In this document: positions 9,577 to 20,255 of the stretch, one piece after another
Position numbering within the stretch: the first letter of the stretch is position 1
Layout: every line of letters begins with the position of its first letter
DNA from: Enterobacteriaceae bacterium RIT714
GTDB taxonomy: Bacteria; Pseudomonadota; Gammaproteobacteria; Enterobacterales; Enterobacteriaceae
Assembly (NCBI GenBank): GCA_009668015.1
Contig: WJYB01000011.1
Span: 79,704-143,703 of the forward strand
Direction: 5' to 3'
Length of the DNA: 64,000 nucleotides
The notes under the pieces: generated by a model
Seen by the model: only the letters and a program-made list of their open reading frames with translations
Databases searched by the model: none
Told to the model about the DNA's origin: nothing
Program-made: the position numbers and the translations under genes

Positions 9577-10713
9577 ATGGATCTGTTAATTATTTTGACC
9601 TATGTGGCCCTGGCGTGGGCAGTTTTTAAAATATTCCGTATTCCGGTCAATCAGTGGACACTCGCCACCGCCGCATTAGGGGGCGTGTTCATTGTGGCCG
9701 GCCTTATTTTGTTAATGAACTATAACCACCCTTATACCTTTACGGCACAAAAAGCGGTTATTTCTATTCCGATTACGCCACAGGTTACCGGAGTCGTTAG
9801 CGAAGTCACCGATAAAAATAACCAGCTTATTAAAAAAGGCGACGTGTTATTTAAAATTGACCCGACTCGTTATCAGGCCAGAGTGAACAGATTGCACGCT
9901 GATTTGGTGACCGCGACTTTTAATATTGATGTAATGAAAGGACAACTTTCAGAAGCGGAAGCGAATACCACCCGCGTCGCTGCCGAACGCGATCGGCTGT
10001 ATAAGGATTTCCAGCGCTACTTGAAAGGGAGTCGGGCGAAGGTGAATCCGTTCTCCGAAAGCGACATTGATAACGCACGGCAAAACTATCTGGCGCAGGA
10101 TGCGATGGTCAAAGCCTCCATAGCCGATCAGGCGCAGATCAAGAGCCAGTTAGACAGCATGGTGAATGGCGAGCAGTCGCAGATTGCCAGCCTGCGAGCG
10201 CAGCTGACAGAGGCAACGTACAATCTCGATCAAACGGTGGTCCGCGCCCCAAGCGATGGTTACGTTACCCAGGTGCTGATTCGCCCGGGGACCTATGCTG
10301 CCGCGCTCCCATTGCGCCCGGTCATGGTGTTTATTCCCGAACAGAAACGCCAGATTGTGGCGCAGTTCCGCCAGAACTCTCTGTTGCGTTTAAAGCCAGG
10401 CGACGACGCCGAAGTGGTGTTTAATGCTCTGCCCGGACAAGTCTTCCACGGCAAGTTGAGCTCTATTTTGCCCGTGGTGCCCGGTGGCTCGTATCAGGCG
10501 CAAGGTTCGTTGCAATCGCTGTCGGTGGTTCCGGGGACAGATGGCGTGCTGGCGACAATCGATCTGGACCCAAACGCAGACGTTGACGCGTTACCGGACG
10601 GCATTTATGCCCAGGTCGCGGTCTATTCCGACCATTTCGCTCACGTCTCGGTAATGCGTAAAGTGCTGCTGCGAATGACCAGCTGGATGCATTACCTTTA
10701 TCTCGACCATTAA
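9577..10713 (+). CDS. yibH: HlyD/EmrA-type membrane fusion protein YibH
   Basis: The 378-residue protein matches E. coli YibH in length. One or two N-terminal membrane segments (about residues 1-50) are followed by a biotinyl-lipoyl-like domain ([22 protein letters not shown]). A long helical hairpin comes next (VNRLHADLV to [15 protein letters not shown]), then the second lipoyl half ([18 protein letters not shown]). This is the plan of periplasmic adaptors of efflux systems. No dedicated pump gene adjoins it; only yibI, so substrate and partner are unknown. Confidence 0.93.
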   Translation: MDLLIILTYVALAWAVFKIFRIPVNQWTLATAALGGVFIVAGLILLMNYNHPYTFTAQKAVISIPITPQVTGVVSEVTDKNNQLIKKGDVLFKIDPTRYQARVNRLHADLVTATFNIDVMKGQLSEAEANTTRVAAERDRLYKDFQRYLKGSRAKVNPFSESDIDNARQNYLAQDAMVKASIADQAQIKSQLDSMVNGEQSQIASLRAQLTEATYNLDQTVVRAPSDGYVTQVLIRPGTYAAALPLRPVMVFIPEQKRQIVAQFRQNSLLRLKPGDDAEVVFNALPGQVFHGKLSSILPVVPGGSYQAQGSLQSLSVVPGTDGVLATIDLDPNADVDALPDGIYAQVAVYSDHFAHVSVMRKVLLRMTSWMHYLYLDH

Positions 10714-10776
10714 CCTTCTGCTTTTTTTGTTGCCTGATCCATACTTACACTTTTGTTGGCGTATAAGGATCAGGCA

Positions 10777-11385
10777 ATGAAACTCATCGGCAGCTACACC
10801 AGCCCATTTGTGCGTAAAATTTCGATTCTCCTGCTGGAAAAAGGCATCACATTTGAATTTGTGAACGAGCAACCGTATCAGGCTGAAAATGGTGTGGCGC
10901 AGTACAACCCCCTGGGCAAAGTCCCGGCGCTGGTCACTGATGAGGGTGAGTGCTGGTTTGATTCACCGATTATTGCCGAGTATATCGAACTGCTGGGGAT
11001 TGCCCCGGCGATGGTGCCGCGTGAGCCCAAAGCGGCGCTGGCGGTGAAGCAAATTGAGGCGTTAGCGGATGGCATTATGGATGCGGCGCTGACATCTGTG
11101 CGCGAGCAAGCGCGTCCGGCTGCGCAGCAATCTGAAGCCGAGCTGTTGCGCCAGCGTGAGAAAATTAGCCGCAGCCTCGACAGGTGCGAACAACTTTTGC
11201 GCGACGGCAAACTGCAAACCGAGACCTTAAATCTGGCGACTATCGCTATCGCCTGCGCGATCGGCTATCTCAATTTCCGTCGCGTCTCACCCGGCTGGTG
11301 CGTGGAGCGGCCGCTGTTGGTGAAGCTCGCCGAGACCCTCTTCCAGCGCGAAAGCTTTGCCCGCACTGAACCGCCAAAGGCTTGA
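10777..11385 (+). CDS. yibF: Glutathione S-transferase family protein YibF
   Basis: A 202-residue GST-fold protein identical in length to E. coli YibF when started at [14 protein letters not shown] (AAGGATCAGGC upstream). The thioredoxin-like N-terminal domain has the glutathione-site segments [12 protein letters not shown] and [12 protein letters not shown] (about residues 49-75). The all-helical C-terminal domain ends [12 protein letters not shown]. Binding of glutathione is known for the E. coli protein, but its substrate is not. It lies downstream of yibIH with a 63-bp gap and upstream of selA, as in E. coli. Confidence 0.95.
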   Translation: MKLIGSYTSPFVRKISILLLEKGITFEFVNEQPYQAENGVAQYNPLGKVPALVTDEGECWFDSPIIAEYIELLGIAPAMVPREPKAALAVKQIEALADGIMDAALTSVREQARPAAQQSEAELLRQREKISRSLDRCEQLLRDGKLQTETLNLATIAIACAIGYLNFRRVSPGWCVERPLLVKLAETLFQRESFARTEPPKA

Positions 11386-11433
11386 TGCGGGTTATAACAC
11401 TTCCTTTCTGTTAGTTGTACAATCCCACAGCAT

Positions 11434-11462
11434 GTGACTCCCTCTCCCGTCGGGAGGGGGGA
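11434..11462. repeat. Partial palindromic repeat upstream of selA
   Basis: CCCTCTCCCGTCGGGAGGGGG forms a short hairpin of the same family as the longer elements elsewhere in the window, here reduced to one stem. It lies 25 bases before the selA start, in the leader between yibF and selA. Any effect on selAB translation is speculative. Confidence 0.55.
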
Positions 11463-11487
11463 AGATACCCAACCGCCAGGCGTTTTA

Positions 11488-12873
11488 ATGACTACTCATC
11501 GTTCCCTTTACAGCCAGATCCCTGCGACCGACCGTCTGCTTCGCGATCCCCAAATCACGCCCCTGCTTGAACAATCCGGGCATACCCGCATGGTGGCGCT
11601 CCTGAATGTGATGCAGGACGAAGCCCGCCTGCACATTCAGACGCAAAATGCGCTGCCGCAGTGGTGCGAGGACTGGGCGAACGAGGTGGAGAAACGTCTG
11701 GCCACACAAGCGCGGCATGCGCTGCGCCCGGTGCTCAATCTGACGGGAACGGTACTGCACACCAATTTAGGACGGGCTCAGCAGGCTGAAGAAGCAATCG
11801 ACGCGGTGACGCAGGCGATGCGGTCGCCCGTGACGCTGGAGTACGATCTCGACGGCGCGGGGCGTGGGCATCGCGACCGGGCGCTGGCCGATCTCCTGTG
11901 CCAAATCACGGGAGCGGAAGACGCCTGCATCGTGAACAACAATGCGGCGGCGGTGTTGCTGATGCTGGCGGCGACGGCGAATGGCAAAGAGGTGGTGGTT
12001 TCGCGCGGCGAACTGGTAGAGATTGGCGGCGCGTTTCGCATTCCGGATGTTATGCGCCAGGCGGGATGCTCGCTGCATGAGGTCGGCACGACTAATCGCA
12101 CCCATGCGAAGGATTATCGCGCCGCGGTTAACGAAAATACCGCGCTGCTCATGAAAGTCCACACCAGCAACTATCACATCGAAGGCTTTACCAAAACGGT
12201 GGAAGAGGCGGAGCTGGCGGAGATTGGCCGCGAACTGAACGTGCCGGTGATCGCCGATCTTGGCAGCGGCTCGCTGGTGGATCTCAGCCTGTACGGCCTG
12301 CCAAAAGAGCCGATGCCGCAGGAGATGATCGCCGCAGGAGTCAGTCTTGTGAGCTTCTCCGGCGATAAGTTGTTGGGTGGCCCCCAGGCCGGGATTGTGG
12401 TTGGCAAGCGTGATCTCATCGCAAAGCTGCAACAACACCCGCTGAAAAGGGCGCTGCGCCCCGATAAAATGACGCTGGCAGCGTTAGAGGCCACCTTGCG
12501 GCTCTATCTTTGCCCGGAAAAACTGGCGGAGCGTTTGCCGACGCTGCGCCTGCTGTCGCGGGATGCGGCCTCTATTCGCGCTCAGGGCGAGCTTTTACTG
12601 GCGCAAATCTCCGCTCATTATGCTGATTTCGATGTGCGCCTTGAGTCATGCCAGTCGCAGATCGGCAGTGGCTCGTTGCCGGTCGATCGACTGCCCAGCG
12701 CGGCATTAACCTTTACCCCGCGTGATGGTCGCGGTAGCCAGCTTGAGACGTTATCCAGGCGCTGGCGTGCGTTGACCACGCCGATTATCGGTCGCATTTA
12801 CGACGGTCGCCTGTGGCTGGATCTGCGCTGCCTTGAAGATGAAAAACGGTTTCTGGAGATGATGCTGAAATGA
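11488..12873 (+). CDS. selA: L-seryl-tRNA(Sec) selenium transferase
   Basis: A PLP enzyme that converts seryl-tRNA(Sec) to selenocysteyl-tRNA(Sec) with selenophosphate, working as a large cytoplasmic ring. The 461-residue length (E. coli 463) is obtained from [18 protein letters not shown]; an upstream in-frame extension runs through a repeat hairpin and is not credible. The PLP lysine is in [14 protein letters not shown] (about residue 293). Conserved [20 protein letters not shown] and [17 protein letters not shown] segments are present. Its stop overlaps the selB start (ATGA). Neither selC nor a selenoprotein gene lies in the window. Confidence 0.97.
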   Translation: MTTHRSLYSQIPATDRLLRDPQITPLLEQSGHTRMVALLNVMQDEARLHIQTQNALPQWCEDWANEVEKRLATQARHALRPVLNLTGTVLHTNLGRAQQAEEAIDAVTQAMRSPVTLEYDLDGAGRGHRDRALADLLCQITGAEDACIVNNNAAAVLLMLAATANGKEVVVSRGELVEIGGAFRIPDVMRQAGCSLHEVGTTNRTHAKDYRAAVNENTALLMKVHTSNYHIEGFTKTVEEAELAEIGRELNVPVIADLGSGSLVDLSLYGLPKEPMPQEMIAAGVSLVSFSGDKLLGGPQAGIVVGKRDLIAKLQQHPLKRALRPDKMTLAALEATLRLYLCPEKLAERLPTLRLLSRDAASIRAQGELLLAQISAHYADFDVRLESCQSQIGSGSLPVDRLPSAALTFTPRDGRGSQLETLSRRWRALTTPIIGRIYDGRLWLDLRCLEDEKRFLEMMLK

Positions 12874-14744
12874 TTATTGCCACAGCGGGTCACGTTGACC
12901 ACGGAAAAACCACGCTTTTGCAGGCCATTACCGGGGTAAATGCCGATCGTTTGCCGGAAGAGAAAAAGCGCGGCATGACAATCGACCTGGGCTATGCCTA
13001 CTGGCCGCAGCCGGATGGTCGGGTGCTGGGTTTTATTGACGTACCAGGGCATGAAAAGTTTCTCTCAAATATGCTGGCAGGTGTCGGGGGCATTGACCAC
13101 GCGCTGCTGGTGGTGGCGTGTGATGATGGCGTAATGGCGCAGACGCGTGAGCATCTGGCCATTTTACAACTCACAGGTAAGCCGCAGCTGACGGTCGCGC
13201 TGACGAAGGCGGATCGTGTCGATGAAAGCCGCATTGATGAAGTGCGCAAAGAACTTCAGGCAACGCTGGGTGAATACGGTTTTACGGATACGCCATTTTT
13301 TGTCACCGTGGCGACAGAAGGGCGCGGAATCGAGGCATTACGCGACCATTTGCAGCAGCTCTCTGCCCGTGAACGCGCGAGCGATCATCGCTTCCGTCTG
13401 GCGATTGACCGTGCGTTTACCGTGAAGGGTGCCGGTCTGGTGGTGACAGGAACGGCGCTCAGTGGTGAAGTGGCCGTCGGCGATAGCCTTTGGCTGACGG
13501 GTGTCAATAAACCGATGCGCGTGCGCGGATTGCATGCGCAGAATCAGCCCGTTGAACAGGCCCACGCCGGACAACGTATTGCGCTTAACATTGCTGGCGA
13601 TGCTGAGAAAGATCGGTTAACCCGTGGCGACTGGCTGCTGAGCGAGGCGCCTTGTGAAGTGTCTGAACGGGTCATTGTTTCTCTGCAAATGTTCACGCCG
13701 CTTGTGCAGTGGCAGCCGCTGCATATTCATCATGCTGCCAGCCACGTCACCGGGCGCGTCTCCTTACTGGAAAACGATCTGGCAGAGCTGGTGTTTGATA
13801 CACCGCTGTGGCTGGCGGATAACGACCGGCTGGTGCTGCGGGATATCTCCGCGCGGGAAACGCTGGCAGGTGCGCGCGTGGTGACGCTCAATCCCCCGCG
13901 CCGTGGCAAGCGAAAAGCGGAGTATCTGCAATGGCTGGCAGCACTCGCCAATGCGGAAGATGACCGGGCGGCGCTGGCGGTGCATCTCGATCGCGGTGCG
14001 GTAAATCTTGCCGAATTCGCATGGGCGCGTCAGCTGAGTGATAGCGGTCTTTGCCAGCTTACTGAACAACCCGGTTTTATCCAGGCAGGGCAAAGCTTGC
14101 TGAATGCGCAGGTTGCTGCGCGCTGGCAGCGAAAAGTGCTGACCACGCTTGCAACGTACCACGAGCAGCATCAGGACGAGCCGGGGCCAGGGCGGGAACG
14201 CCTGCGCCGGATGGCGCTGCCGATGGAAGACGATGCGCTGGTGCTGCTGTTGATTGAGAAGATGCGCGAAAGCGGCATGATCCATAGCCATCATGGCTGG
14301 CTGCATCTGCCCGATCACAAAGCGGGCTTTACGGCGGAACAAGAAGCGGTCTGGCAGAAAGCCGCGCCGTTGTTTGGCGATGAGCCCTGGTGGGTGCGTG
14401 ACTTAGCCCATGAGACGATGACCGATGAGCAGGTGATGCGCCAGGTGTTGCGGCACGCGGCGCAGCAGGGGCTTATCACAGCGATCGTCAAAGATCGCTA
14501 TTACCGCAACGATCGTATTGTGACGTTCGCCAGTTTGATCCGCGAACTGGATCAGGCGAAAAGCTCAACCTGTGCCGGGGATTTTCGCGATCGGCTTAAC
14601 GTCGGGCGTAAACTGGCGATTCAGATCCTCGAATATTTTAATCGCATTGGTTTTACGCGTCGTCGCGGCAATGATCATGTCTTGCGTGATTCATTATTGT
14701 TTCCCGAAAACCGATCCGATGCGGAAAAAGAGTCGCGCGATTGA
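12870..14744 (+). CDS. selB: Selenocysteine-specific elongation factor
   Basis: A GTPase that carries Sec-tRNA to UGA codons marked by a SECIS hairpin. G-domain motifs are GHVDHGKT (residues 7-14), DVPGHEKF (about 57-64) and TKAD (about 112-115). EF-Tu-like beta domains follow, then tandem winged-helix domains ending in the SECIS-binding region ([28 protein letters not shown]). The protein is 624 residues; E. coli SelB has 614. The extra length is a C-terminal tail after DSLLFPEN that is polar and probably disordered. It is translationally coupled to selA by a 4-base overlap. Confidence 0.96.
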   Translation: MIIATAGHVDHGKTTLLQAITGVNADRLPEEKKRGMTIDLGYAYWPQPDGRVLGFIDVPGHEKFLSNMLAGVGGIDHALLVVACDDGVMAQTREHLAILQLTGKPQLTVALTKADRVDESRIDEVRKELQATLGEYGFTDTPFFVTVATEGRGIEALRDHLQQLSARERASDHRFRLAIDRAFTVKGAGLVVTGTALSGEVAVGDSLWLTGVNKPMRVRGLHAQNQPVEQAHAGQRIALNIAGDAEKDRLTRGDWLLSEAPCEVSERVIVSLQMFTPLVQWQPLHIHHAASHVTGRVSLLENDLAELVFDTPLWLADNDRLVLRDISARETLAGARVVTLNPPRRGKRKAEYLQWLAALANAEDDRAALAVHLDRGAVNLAEFAWARQLSDSGLCQLTEQPGFIQAGQSLLNAQVAARWQRKVLTTLATYHEQHQDEPGPGRERLRRMALPMEDDALVLLLIEKMRESGMIHSHHGWLHLPDHKAGFTAEQEAVWQKAAPLFGDEPWWVRDLAHETMTDEQVMRQVLRHAAQQGLITAIVKDRYYRNDRIVTFASLIRELDQAKSSTCAGDFRDRLNVGRKLAIQILEYFNRIGFTRRRGNDHVLRDSLLFPENRSDAEKESRD

Positions 14745-14775
14745 ATCCGTGATACCCGTCGTAAAGCTGTAAGCG

Positions 14776-14796
14776 GCTGGCGAGAAAATCGCCAGC
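14776..14796. other. Hairpin after selB
   Basis: GCTGGCGA-gaaaa-TCGCCAGC is a perfect 8-bp stem 31 bases past the selB stop. No T-run follows, so it is only a possible weak terminator or RNA-end stabiliser between selB and aldB. K-12 has yiaY in this gap; here nothing is present. Confidence 0.4.
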
Positions 14797-14837
14797 TATG
14801 ACTACCCTTGTTAGACATCAACAGCAAGGAGACGGTC

Positions 14838-16376
14838 ATGACCAACAATCCTCCCTCAGCACGTATGTTGCCCGGCGAATACGGTTTTCCCCTCAAGTTA
14901 AAACCCCGGTATGACAACTTTATTGGCGGCGGCTGGGTTGCGCCCGTCGATGGCGAATATTATGCGAATCTGACGCCTGTCACGGGACAGCCGCTGTGCG
15001 AAATCGCCAGCTCCGGCAAAAAAGATATTGATTTGGCGCTGGATGCTGCGCATAAAGCGAAAGAGAAATGGGCGCATACCTCTGTCCAGGATCGGGCCGC
15101 CATACTGTTCAAAATCGCTGACCGTATGGAGCAAAATCTGGAGCTGTTGGCGGCGGCAGAGACATGGGATAACGGTAAACCGATCCGCGAAACCACCGCT
15201 GCTGACGTTCCGCTGGCGATTGACCATTTCCGCTATTTTGCCTCCTGTATTCGCGCTCAGGAGGGGGGAATCAGTGAAGTCGACAGTGAAACGGTCGCCT
15301 ATCACTTCCAGGAGCCGCTGGGGGTGGTTGGACAAATCATCCCGTGGAACTTCCCTCTGCTGATGGCGAGCTGGAAAATGGCGCCGGCGCTGGCAGCGGG
15401 TAACTGCGTGGTGCTTAAACCCGCACGGTTAACGCCGCTATCGGTTCTGCTGCTGATGGAAATTATTGGCGATTTGGTGCCTCCGGGTGTCATCAACGTG
15501 GTCAACGGCGCGGGAGGCGAGATCGGTGAATATCTGGCGACCTCTAAACGAATCGCGAAGGTTGCGTTCACCGGCTCTACCGAGGTCGGCCAACAAATTA
15601 TGCAATATGCCACTCAGAACATTATTCCGGTAACGCTGGAGCTGGGCGGCAAATCACCCAACATTTTCTTTGCCGATGTGATGGACGAAGAGGATGCGTT
15701 TTTTGATAAGGCGCTGGAAGGGTTCGCGCTGTTTGCCTTTAACCAGGGCGAAGTCTGTACGTGTCCAAGCCGTGCGCTGGTGCAGGAATCCATCTATGAA
15801 CGCTTTATGGAGCGGGCCATTCGTCGTGTGGAATCAATTCGCAGCGGCAACCCGCTCGATAACGTGACCCAGATGGGGGCTCAGGTCTCTCAAGGGCAGC
15901 TCGAAACTATTCTCAACTATATCGACATTGGCAAGAAAGAGGGGGCGGATGTCCTGACAGGCGGGCGTCGAAAAGTGCTGGAAGGCGATCTGAAAGAGGG
16001 CTATTACCTTGAGCCGACGATCCTCTATGGCAAAAACACTATGCGAGTCTTCCAGGAAGAGATTTTCGGCCCCGTGCTGGCCGTCACAACCTTTAAAACA
16101 ATGGATGAAGCGCTTGAACTGGCCAACGATACCCAGTACGGGCTTGGCGCTGGGGTCTGGAGCCGCAACGGTAATCTGGCATACAAAATGGGACGAGGTA
16201 TTCAGGCCGGACGCGTCTGGACCAACTGCTACCATGCCTATCCCGCTCATGCGGCGTTCGGAGGATATAAACAGTCAGGTATCGGGCGTGAAACGCACAA
16301 GATGATGTTGGATCATTATCAGCAGACGAAATGCCTGCTGGTGAGTTATTCCGATAAACCGCTGGGTTTGTTCTGA
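14838..16376 (+). CDS. aldB: Aldehyde dehydrogenase B
   Basis: The 512-residue protein (same length as E. coli AldB) is an NAD(P)-dependent aldehyde dehydrogenase acting on acetaldehyde and related aldehydes. In E. coli it is a stationary-phase (RpoS/CRP) gene. The start [17 protein letters not shown] has AAGGAGAC upstream. The cofactor-site segment is [11 protein letters not shown], the general-base Glu is in [10 protein letters not shown] (about residue 268) and the nucleophile Cys in [13 protein letters not shown] (about 307). The last 31 bases overlap the 3' end of the convergent LysR gene. Confidence 0.97.
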   Translation: MTNNPPSARMLPGEYGFPLKLKPRYDNFIGGGWVAPVDGEYYANLTPVTGQPLCEIASSGKKDIDLALDAAHKAKEKWAHTSVQDRAAILFKIADRMEQNLELLAAAETWDNGKPIRETTAADVPLAIDHFRYFASCIRAQEGGISEVDSETVAYHFQEPLGVVGQIIPWNFPLLMASWKMAPALAAGNCVVLKPARLTPLSVLLLMEIIGDLVPPGVINVVNGAGGEIGEYLATSKRIAKVAFTGSTEVGQQIMQYATQNIIPVTLELGGKSPNIFFADVMDEEDAFFDKALEGFALFAFNQGEVCTCPSRALVQESIYERFMERAIRRVESIRSGNPLDNVTQMGAQVSQGQLETILNYIDIGKKEGADVLTGGRRKVLEGDLKEGYYLEPTILYGKNTMRVFQEEIFGPVLAVTTFKTMDEALELANDTQYGLGAGVWSRNGNLAYKMGRGIQAGRVWTNCYHAYPAHAAFGGYKQSGIGRETHKMMLDHYQQTKCLLVSYSDKPLGLF

Positions 16377-17335
16377 TGATCCGGATCAGGTCCTCCCTGG
16401 AGGGCCTGATCAATACGCTGGCGCAAGCTGTTCAGCACGCCATCCAGAACGTACTGCACACGCCAAGGCTGATACTCTCGCTTGCGGAAAATGGCGTTGA
16501 GATCGAGCCACCACTCTTCCTGATGGGAAAAGCAGGGCATTAAAATGCCTTGTTCAACTTCATGTTTCAGGCTCTCTTTTGGCGCAAAAACGATGCCGAG
16601 ATGATTACGGGCTAACTCCAGCGCTGCCTGGGTATTATCGCAAATATAATTACCGGTCACCTTATAGTCGCGTACTTCTTCGCTTCCATGAACGCGAAAA
16701 CGCCAGATGTTGGCATCATCGACCAGGATTGAATCGAGTAGAATACAGGAATGATTAATTAAATCGTCCGGACTGAAAATAGGATGTTTTTTTATATAAT
16801 CCGGTGTGGCGAAAGCGGTAACGGGATATTTTGTGAGTTGATAGGCGACAAGATTTTCGTCTTTAGGTTGGGCATAAGTAATTAAAATATCGCCGTCATC
16901 GGGAAACGTAACGCCCTCAGATAATTCATTACGATTAGGATTATATGTTTTCAGGCAAATACGAATGTCGCCAATTTCTTCAATTGTATGAATGACATGA
17001 CGGGCAAGATAGGTAATGATCCCGGTCGGCGCGTAGATCGTCACGCGTCCGCTTTTTTCATGTTTATAATCAGCGATAAAATTAATGAGCTGAGTATTTT
17101 TTTCCAGTGACGCATTGATATAAGGTACCAGCACCTCACCAAACTGCGTCAGCGCCAGCTGGCGGGTGGTGCGTTCAAAGACCTTCAGCCCAACGCGAGT
17201 TTCGAAGTCGGCAAGATATTTACTGACATTGGCCTGCGCCATGCCTAACAGAGCGGCGGCGTCTCCAATGCTGTGCGTGGCAGCGATGACGGAGATAATT
17301 TTTAACTCACGCGGCTTTATCTGTAAATGATTCAT
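16346..17335 (-). CDS. yiaU: LysR-family transcriptional regulator, YiaU-like
   Basis: A 329-residue LysR regulator. The N-terminal helix-turn-helix lies in [20 protein letters not shown] (about residues 23-42), followed by the linker helix and a periplasmic-binding-like effector domain ([14 protein letters not shown] onward). It is divergent from the MipA-family gene yiaT, exactly as yiaU/yiaT in E. coli, so yiaT is the likely target. The C-terminus extends past the usual LysR length with a polar tail and overlaps aldB by 31 bases. The E. coli yiaV and yiaW genes, normally between yiaU and aldB, are absent. Confidence 0.9.
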   Translation of the reverse strand: MNHLQIKPRELKIISVIAATHSIGDAAALLGMAQANVSKYLADFETRVGLKVFERTTRQLALTQFGEVLVPYINASLEKNTQLINFIADYKHEKSGRVTIYAPTGIITYLARHVIHTIEEIGDIRICLKTYNPNRNELSEGVTFPDDGDILITYAQPKDENLVAYQLTKYPVTAFATPDYIKKHPIFSPDDLINHSCILLDSILVDDANIWRFRVHGSEEVRDYKVTGNYICDNTQAALELARNHLGIVFAPKESLKHEVEQGILMPCFSHQEEWWLDLNAIFRKREYQPWRVQYVLDGVLNSLRQRIDQALQGGPDPDHQNKPSGLSE

Positions 17336-17454
17336 CGTGCACGCTCATCTATATGATTTTAGATATATTATTATATAAACTGCATCGTTGCATCGGCAAA
17401 TTTGTAACCATTATTATTCGCCTCGCTTGTTTGGCATTTAATGGAATACAGGGA
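17336..17454. promoter_or_regulatory. Divergent yiaU/yiaT promoter region
   Basis: The 119-bp AT-rich gap between the LysR gene and yiaT must hold both promoters and the regulator's site. Runs such as TTAGATATATTATTATATAA look promoter-like. LysR sites are usually T-N11-A motifs, and several fit in so AT-rich a stretch, so I do not choose one. Confidence 0.45.
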
Positions 17455-18195
17455 ATGATGATCAAAAAGAATTTGCTTATCGCTGCAGCATTACTTTCGG
17501 CATCATCAGCAATGGCTGGTGAATTGTCACTGGGTGCGGGCGCTGTTTTTAATGAGTCAGCTTACAAAGGGTATAACGAAAATACTTCAGCGGTTCCGCT
17601 CATTAGCTATGAGGGGGATAATTTTTATGTTCGTCAGATGACTGCCGGTTGGGCATTCTGGAAAGACAGTAAGAATGAACTTAGTCTGACAGCTTCATGG
17701 ATGCCACTGCATTTTGACCCTGACGACAATGATGATCACGCGATGAAGCAGCTTGATGAGCGCAAAGCTTCAGCCATGTTGGGTGGCGCTTACTATCGCC
17801 ATGAAAGCTGGGGCGGCCTGAAGTTTGCTGTCTCTGCCGATGCGATGGATGAAAGCGGCGGAGTAGTCGGTGAAATATCTTACTTCCATCCTTTCCGTCT
17901 GGAACGTCTGACCCTGATTCCATCCATGGGTGTTTTCTACTATGACGAAAGCTTCAATGACTATTATTACGGCGTATCAGGTAATGAATCTCGCCGCAGC
18001 GGCCTCGATAAGTACACCGCCGGGGATAGCTGGAACCCTTACGTTGGCGTAGTCGCGAAATATCAGCTGACGCAAAATCTCTTTATCAACGCGAGTGCGG
18101 TGTATACCGTCCTGCCGGATGACGTGAAAAACAGTCCAATGATCGATCGTGATGACAGTTTTGCCCTGATGACCGGCATGAGCTGGCGTTTCTAA
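17455..18195 (+). CDS. yiaT: MipA/OmpV family outer-membrane protein YiaT
   Basis: A 246-residue beta-barrel protein, the same length as E. coli YiaT. The signal peptide MMIKKNLLIAAALLSASSAMA is cleaved after AMA (about residue 21). The mature part alternates aromatic and polar residues and ends with the outer-membrane signature MSWRF. Shared segments include KNELSLTASWMPL and YYYGVSGNESRRSG. The start at 17455 is chosen because it gives the family length; a second ATG follows directly. MipA proteins can scaffold murein enzymes, but YiaT's own role is unknown. K-12 places the yiaK-S/sgb sugar genes next to it; here ysaA follows. Confidence 0.92.
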   Translation: MMIKKNLLIAAALLSASSAMAGELSLGAGAVFNESAYKGYNENTSAVPLISYEGDNFYVRQMTAGWAFWKDSKNELSLTASWMPLHFDPDDNDDHAMKQLDERKASAMLGGAYYRHESWGGLKFAVSADAMDESGGVVGEISYFHPFRLERLTLIPSMGVFYYDESFNDYYYGVSGNESRRSGLDKYTAGDSWNPYVGVVAKYQLTQNLFINASAVYTVLPDDVKNSPMIDRDDSFALMTGMSWRF

Positions 18196-18349
18196 TCGCC
18201 TGAAAACCTGCACTCAGGGATGAGGGCAGGTGAGTTTAATTTCAACTGTCCTCTGCCTTGTCAATCTCCCCCTTTTCCCTCTTCTGATCAAAGCGCAATG
18301 CCGGGCTTCTCTGGCAAGCTGGTTTTTTACAGACGCGCGGAGCAGAAAG

Positions 18350-18820
18350 ATGAACCGATTTATCGTTGCCGATTCAGCGAAGTGCATTGGCTGCCGCACT
18401 TGTGAAGTGGCCTGCGTGGTCTCGCATCAGGAAAATGAGGACAGCGCGGCGGTTTCTGCCGTGGCGTTTGCCGCGCGAATTCGGGTGGTAAAAGGCGATT
18501 CTTTTACCACGGCGGTTTCGTGTCATCAGTGTGAGGATGCACCTTGCGCGAATGTCTGCCCGACTCAGGCGATTCGCCATAATGAGGGGGTGTGGCTGGT
18601 GGCGCAACAGCGCTGCATCGGTTGTAAAAGTTGTATGATCGCCTGCCCGTTTGGCGCGATGCAGGTGACCTGTCTGGAACAAAAACCTCAGGCGTTGAAA
18701 TGCGATCTCTGCGGCCATCGCGAGAGCGGACCAGCCTGTGTCGCTGCCTGCCCGACTCACGCGTTGAGCTGTATTGATCCCGCCAGATTACGCTCCGAAC
18801 GCCTGCGCTCTCTGGCGTAA
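18350..18820 (+). CDS. ysaA: Four-cluster ferredoxin-like electron carrier YsaA
   Basis: A 156-residue iron-sulphur protein of the HydN/HycB type. Four cysteine groups for [4Fe-4S] clusters are visible: CIGCRTCEVAC (residues 12-22), CHQCEDAPCANVC, CIGCKSCMIAC and CDLCGH...CVAAC. It starts MNRFIVADSAKC with GGAG upstream; the longer frame before it has no such site. It is next to avtA as in E. coli, convergent with it by four bases. No oxidoreductase partner gene adjoins, so its redox partner is unknown. Confidence 0.92.
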   Translation: MNRFIVADSAKCIGCRTCEVACVVSHQENEDSAAVSAVAFAARIRVVKGDSFTTAVSCHQCEDAPCANVCPTQAIRHNEGVWLVAQQRCIGCKSCMIACPFGAMQVTCLEQKPQALKCDLCGHRESGPACVAACPTHALSCIDPARLRSERLRSLA

Positions 18821-18824
18821 GCCA

Positions 18825-20081
18825 TTACTGGCTGCCTTCACTCCAGGCGATTTCAATCTCTTCGGCAAGAATCTTCACGCCGGCCTCGATTTTGTCGGGG
18901 TCTGGCACGTAGTTCATGCGCATGCACTGGTGAGTGTGTGGCCACGGTTTATCGAGACCAGGGAAGAAGTAATCGCCCGGTACCATCAGTACGCCGCGTT
19001 TTTTCAGCCGTTGGTACAGGAGTTCAGTCGAGATCGGCAGATCTTTAAACCATAACCACAGGAAAATGGCGCCTTCAGGCTTATGAATCAGGCAGCGATC
19101 TTCAGGCAGATAGCGGCGTATCGTCGCGATAGTTTCCTGAACGCGCTGATAATAGAACGGCTTAATCACATCACTGGACAGGCGTAACAGGTCGTTACGC
19201 TTGATCATTTCGCACATCATCGCCGGCCCCATGCCGCCAGGGGCGAGGCTGATAATGCCGTTCATATTGGTTACGGCATTGATGATTTTCTCGTTGGCGA
19301 TGATGATGCCGCAACGACTTCCCGGCAGACCAAGCTTGGAGAGGCTCATGCACAAAACGATATTTGGGTTCCACAGCGGTCGCGCTTCGCTAAAGATTAT
19401 ACCGGGGAACGGTACGCCGTAAGCATTATCAATCACCAGCGGAATATCGTGCTGGTTAGCCAGCACGTCTAACTTCATCAGCTCTTCGTCGGTGATGACG
19501 TTACCCGTCGGATTGGTGGGCCGCGAGACACAAATCATGCCGGTCTCTTCGCCGATGTGCAGATGCTCAAAATCGACGTGGTATTTGAACTGGCCTTCCG
19601 GTAACAGCTCAATATTCGGGCGTGCCGAAACGAAAAGCTCCTCTTCCAGCCCGGAATCGGCGTAACCAATGTACTCCGGTGTGAGCGGGAACAGCACTTT
19701 TTTGGTGGTGCCGTCGGCGCGACGCCCCGCGAAGAGATTAAACAAGTAGAAAAATGCGCTCTGACTGCCGTTTGTTAGTGCAATATTCTGTGGTTCGATA
19801 TCCCAACCCAGTTCGTCACGAAGCATGTTGGCGAGAAGCGACAACAGCTCCGTTTTTCCCTGTGGGCCATCGTAATTACAAAGCGCATCAGTGGCTTTGC
19901 CGTTTTGCAGCATCTCGGCCAGCAGATCATGAAAATAGTCGTTCATGGCCGGAATTTGTGCCGGGTTTCCGCCGCCGAGCATGATTGCGCCAGGTGTGCG
20001 CAGCCCGTCGTTGAGATCCTCCATCAGGCGAGTAATGCCTGAATGGCGGGTGAATTTGTCGCCGAAAAGTGAAAACGTCAT
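18825..20081 (-). CDS. avtA: Valine--pyruvate aminotransferase
   Basis: A class I/II PLP aminotransferase that makes alanine from pyruvate with valine as donor (transaminase C). It has 418 residues (417 in E. coli) when started at MTFSLFGDKFTRHSG; 22 upstream in-frame residues have no convincing ribosome site. Conserved segments are GAIMLGGGNPAQIP, the cofactor Asn in SRPTNPTGN, and the PLP lysine in SLSKLGLPGSRCG. It is downstream of malS on the same strand with its own 174-bp upstream gap. Confidence 0.97.
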   Translation of the reverse strand: MTFSLFGDKFTRHSGITRLMEDLNDGLRTPGAIMLGGGNPAQIPAMNDYFHDLLAEMLQNGKATDALCNYDGPQGKTELLSLLANMLRDELGWDIEPQNIALTNGSQSAFFYLFNLFAGRRADGTTKKVLFPLTPEYIGYADSGLEEELFVSARPNIELLPEGQFKYHVDFEHLHIGEETGMICVSRPTNPTGNVITDEELMKLDVLANQHDIPLVIDNAYGVPFPGIIFSEARPLWNPNIVLCMSLSKLGLPGSRCGIIIANEKIINAVTNMNGIISLAPGGMGPAMMCEMIKRNDLLRLSSDVIKPFYYQRVQETIATIRRYLPEDRCLIHKPEGAIFLWLWFKDLPISTELLYQRLKKRGVLMVPGDYFFPGLDKPWPHTHQCMRMNYVPDPDKIEAGVKILAEEIEIAWSEGSQ

Positions 20082-20218
20082 AGCAGGTGATCTATCGTAC
20101 TTATTATGAAAGTGGGTAACCATAACGCTAGCATCGTGTCGGTGCAAATCGAGGTTAGAGGGGTTGGTTGGGGTTTTGTATTTTAAATTTCAAATATTGC
20201 AGAGTAATGCTCTGATGT

Positions 20219-20250
20219 GTGTCGCCCCATCCGATGGGGAGGGGCGACAC
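20219..20250. terminator. Hairpin between malS and avtA
   Basis: GTGTCGCCCC and GGGGCGACAC pair across a 12-base loop that can itself pair CCCCATC with GATGGGG. It lies just past the malS stop. The T-rich run (ttgtttt) is on the plus side, so termination of malS is not certain, but the stem is strong. Confidence 0.5.
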
Positions 20251-20255
20251 TTGTT

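Noticed and set aside
11386..11487. SECIS-like SelB-binding element in the selA leader
   Set aside because: A hairpin is present, but it belongs to the dispersed repeat family and I could not find the GU loop expected of a SECIS element.
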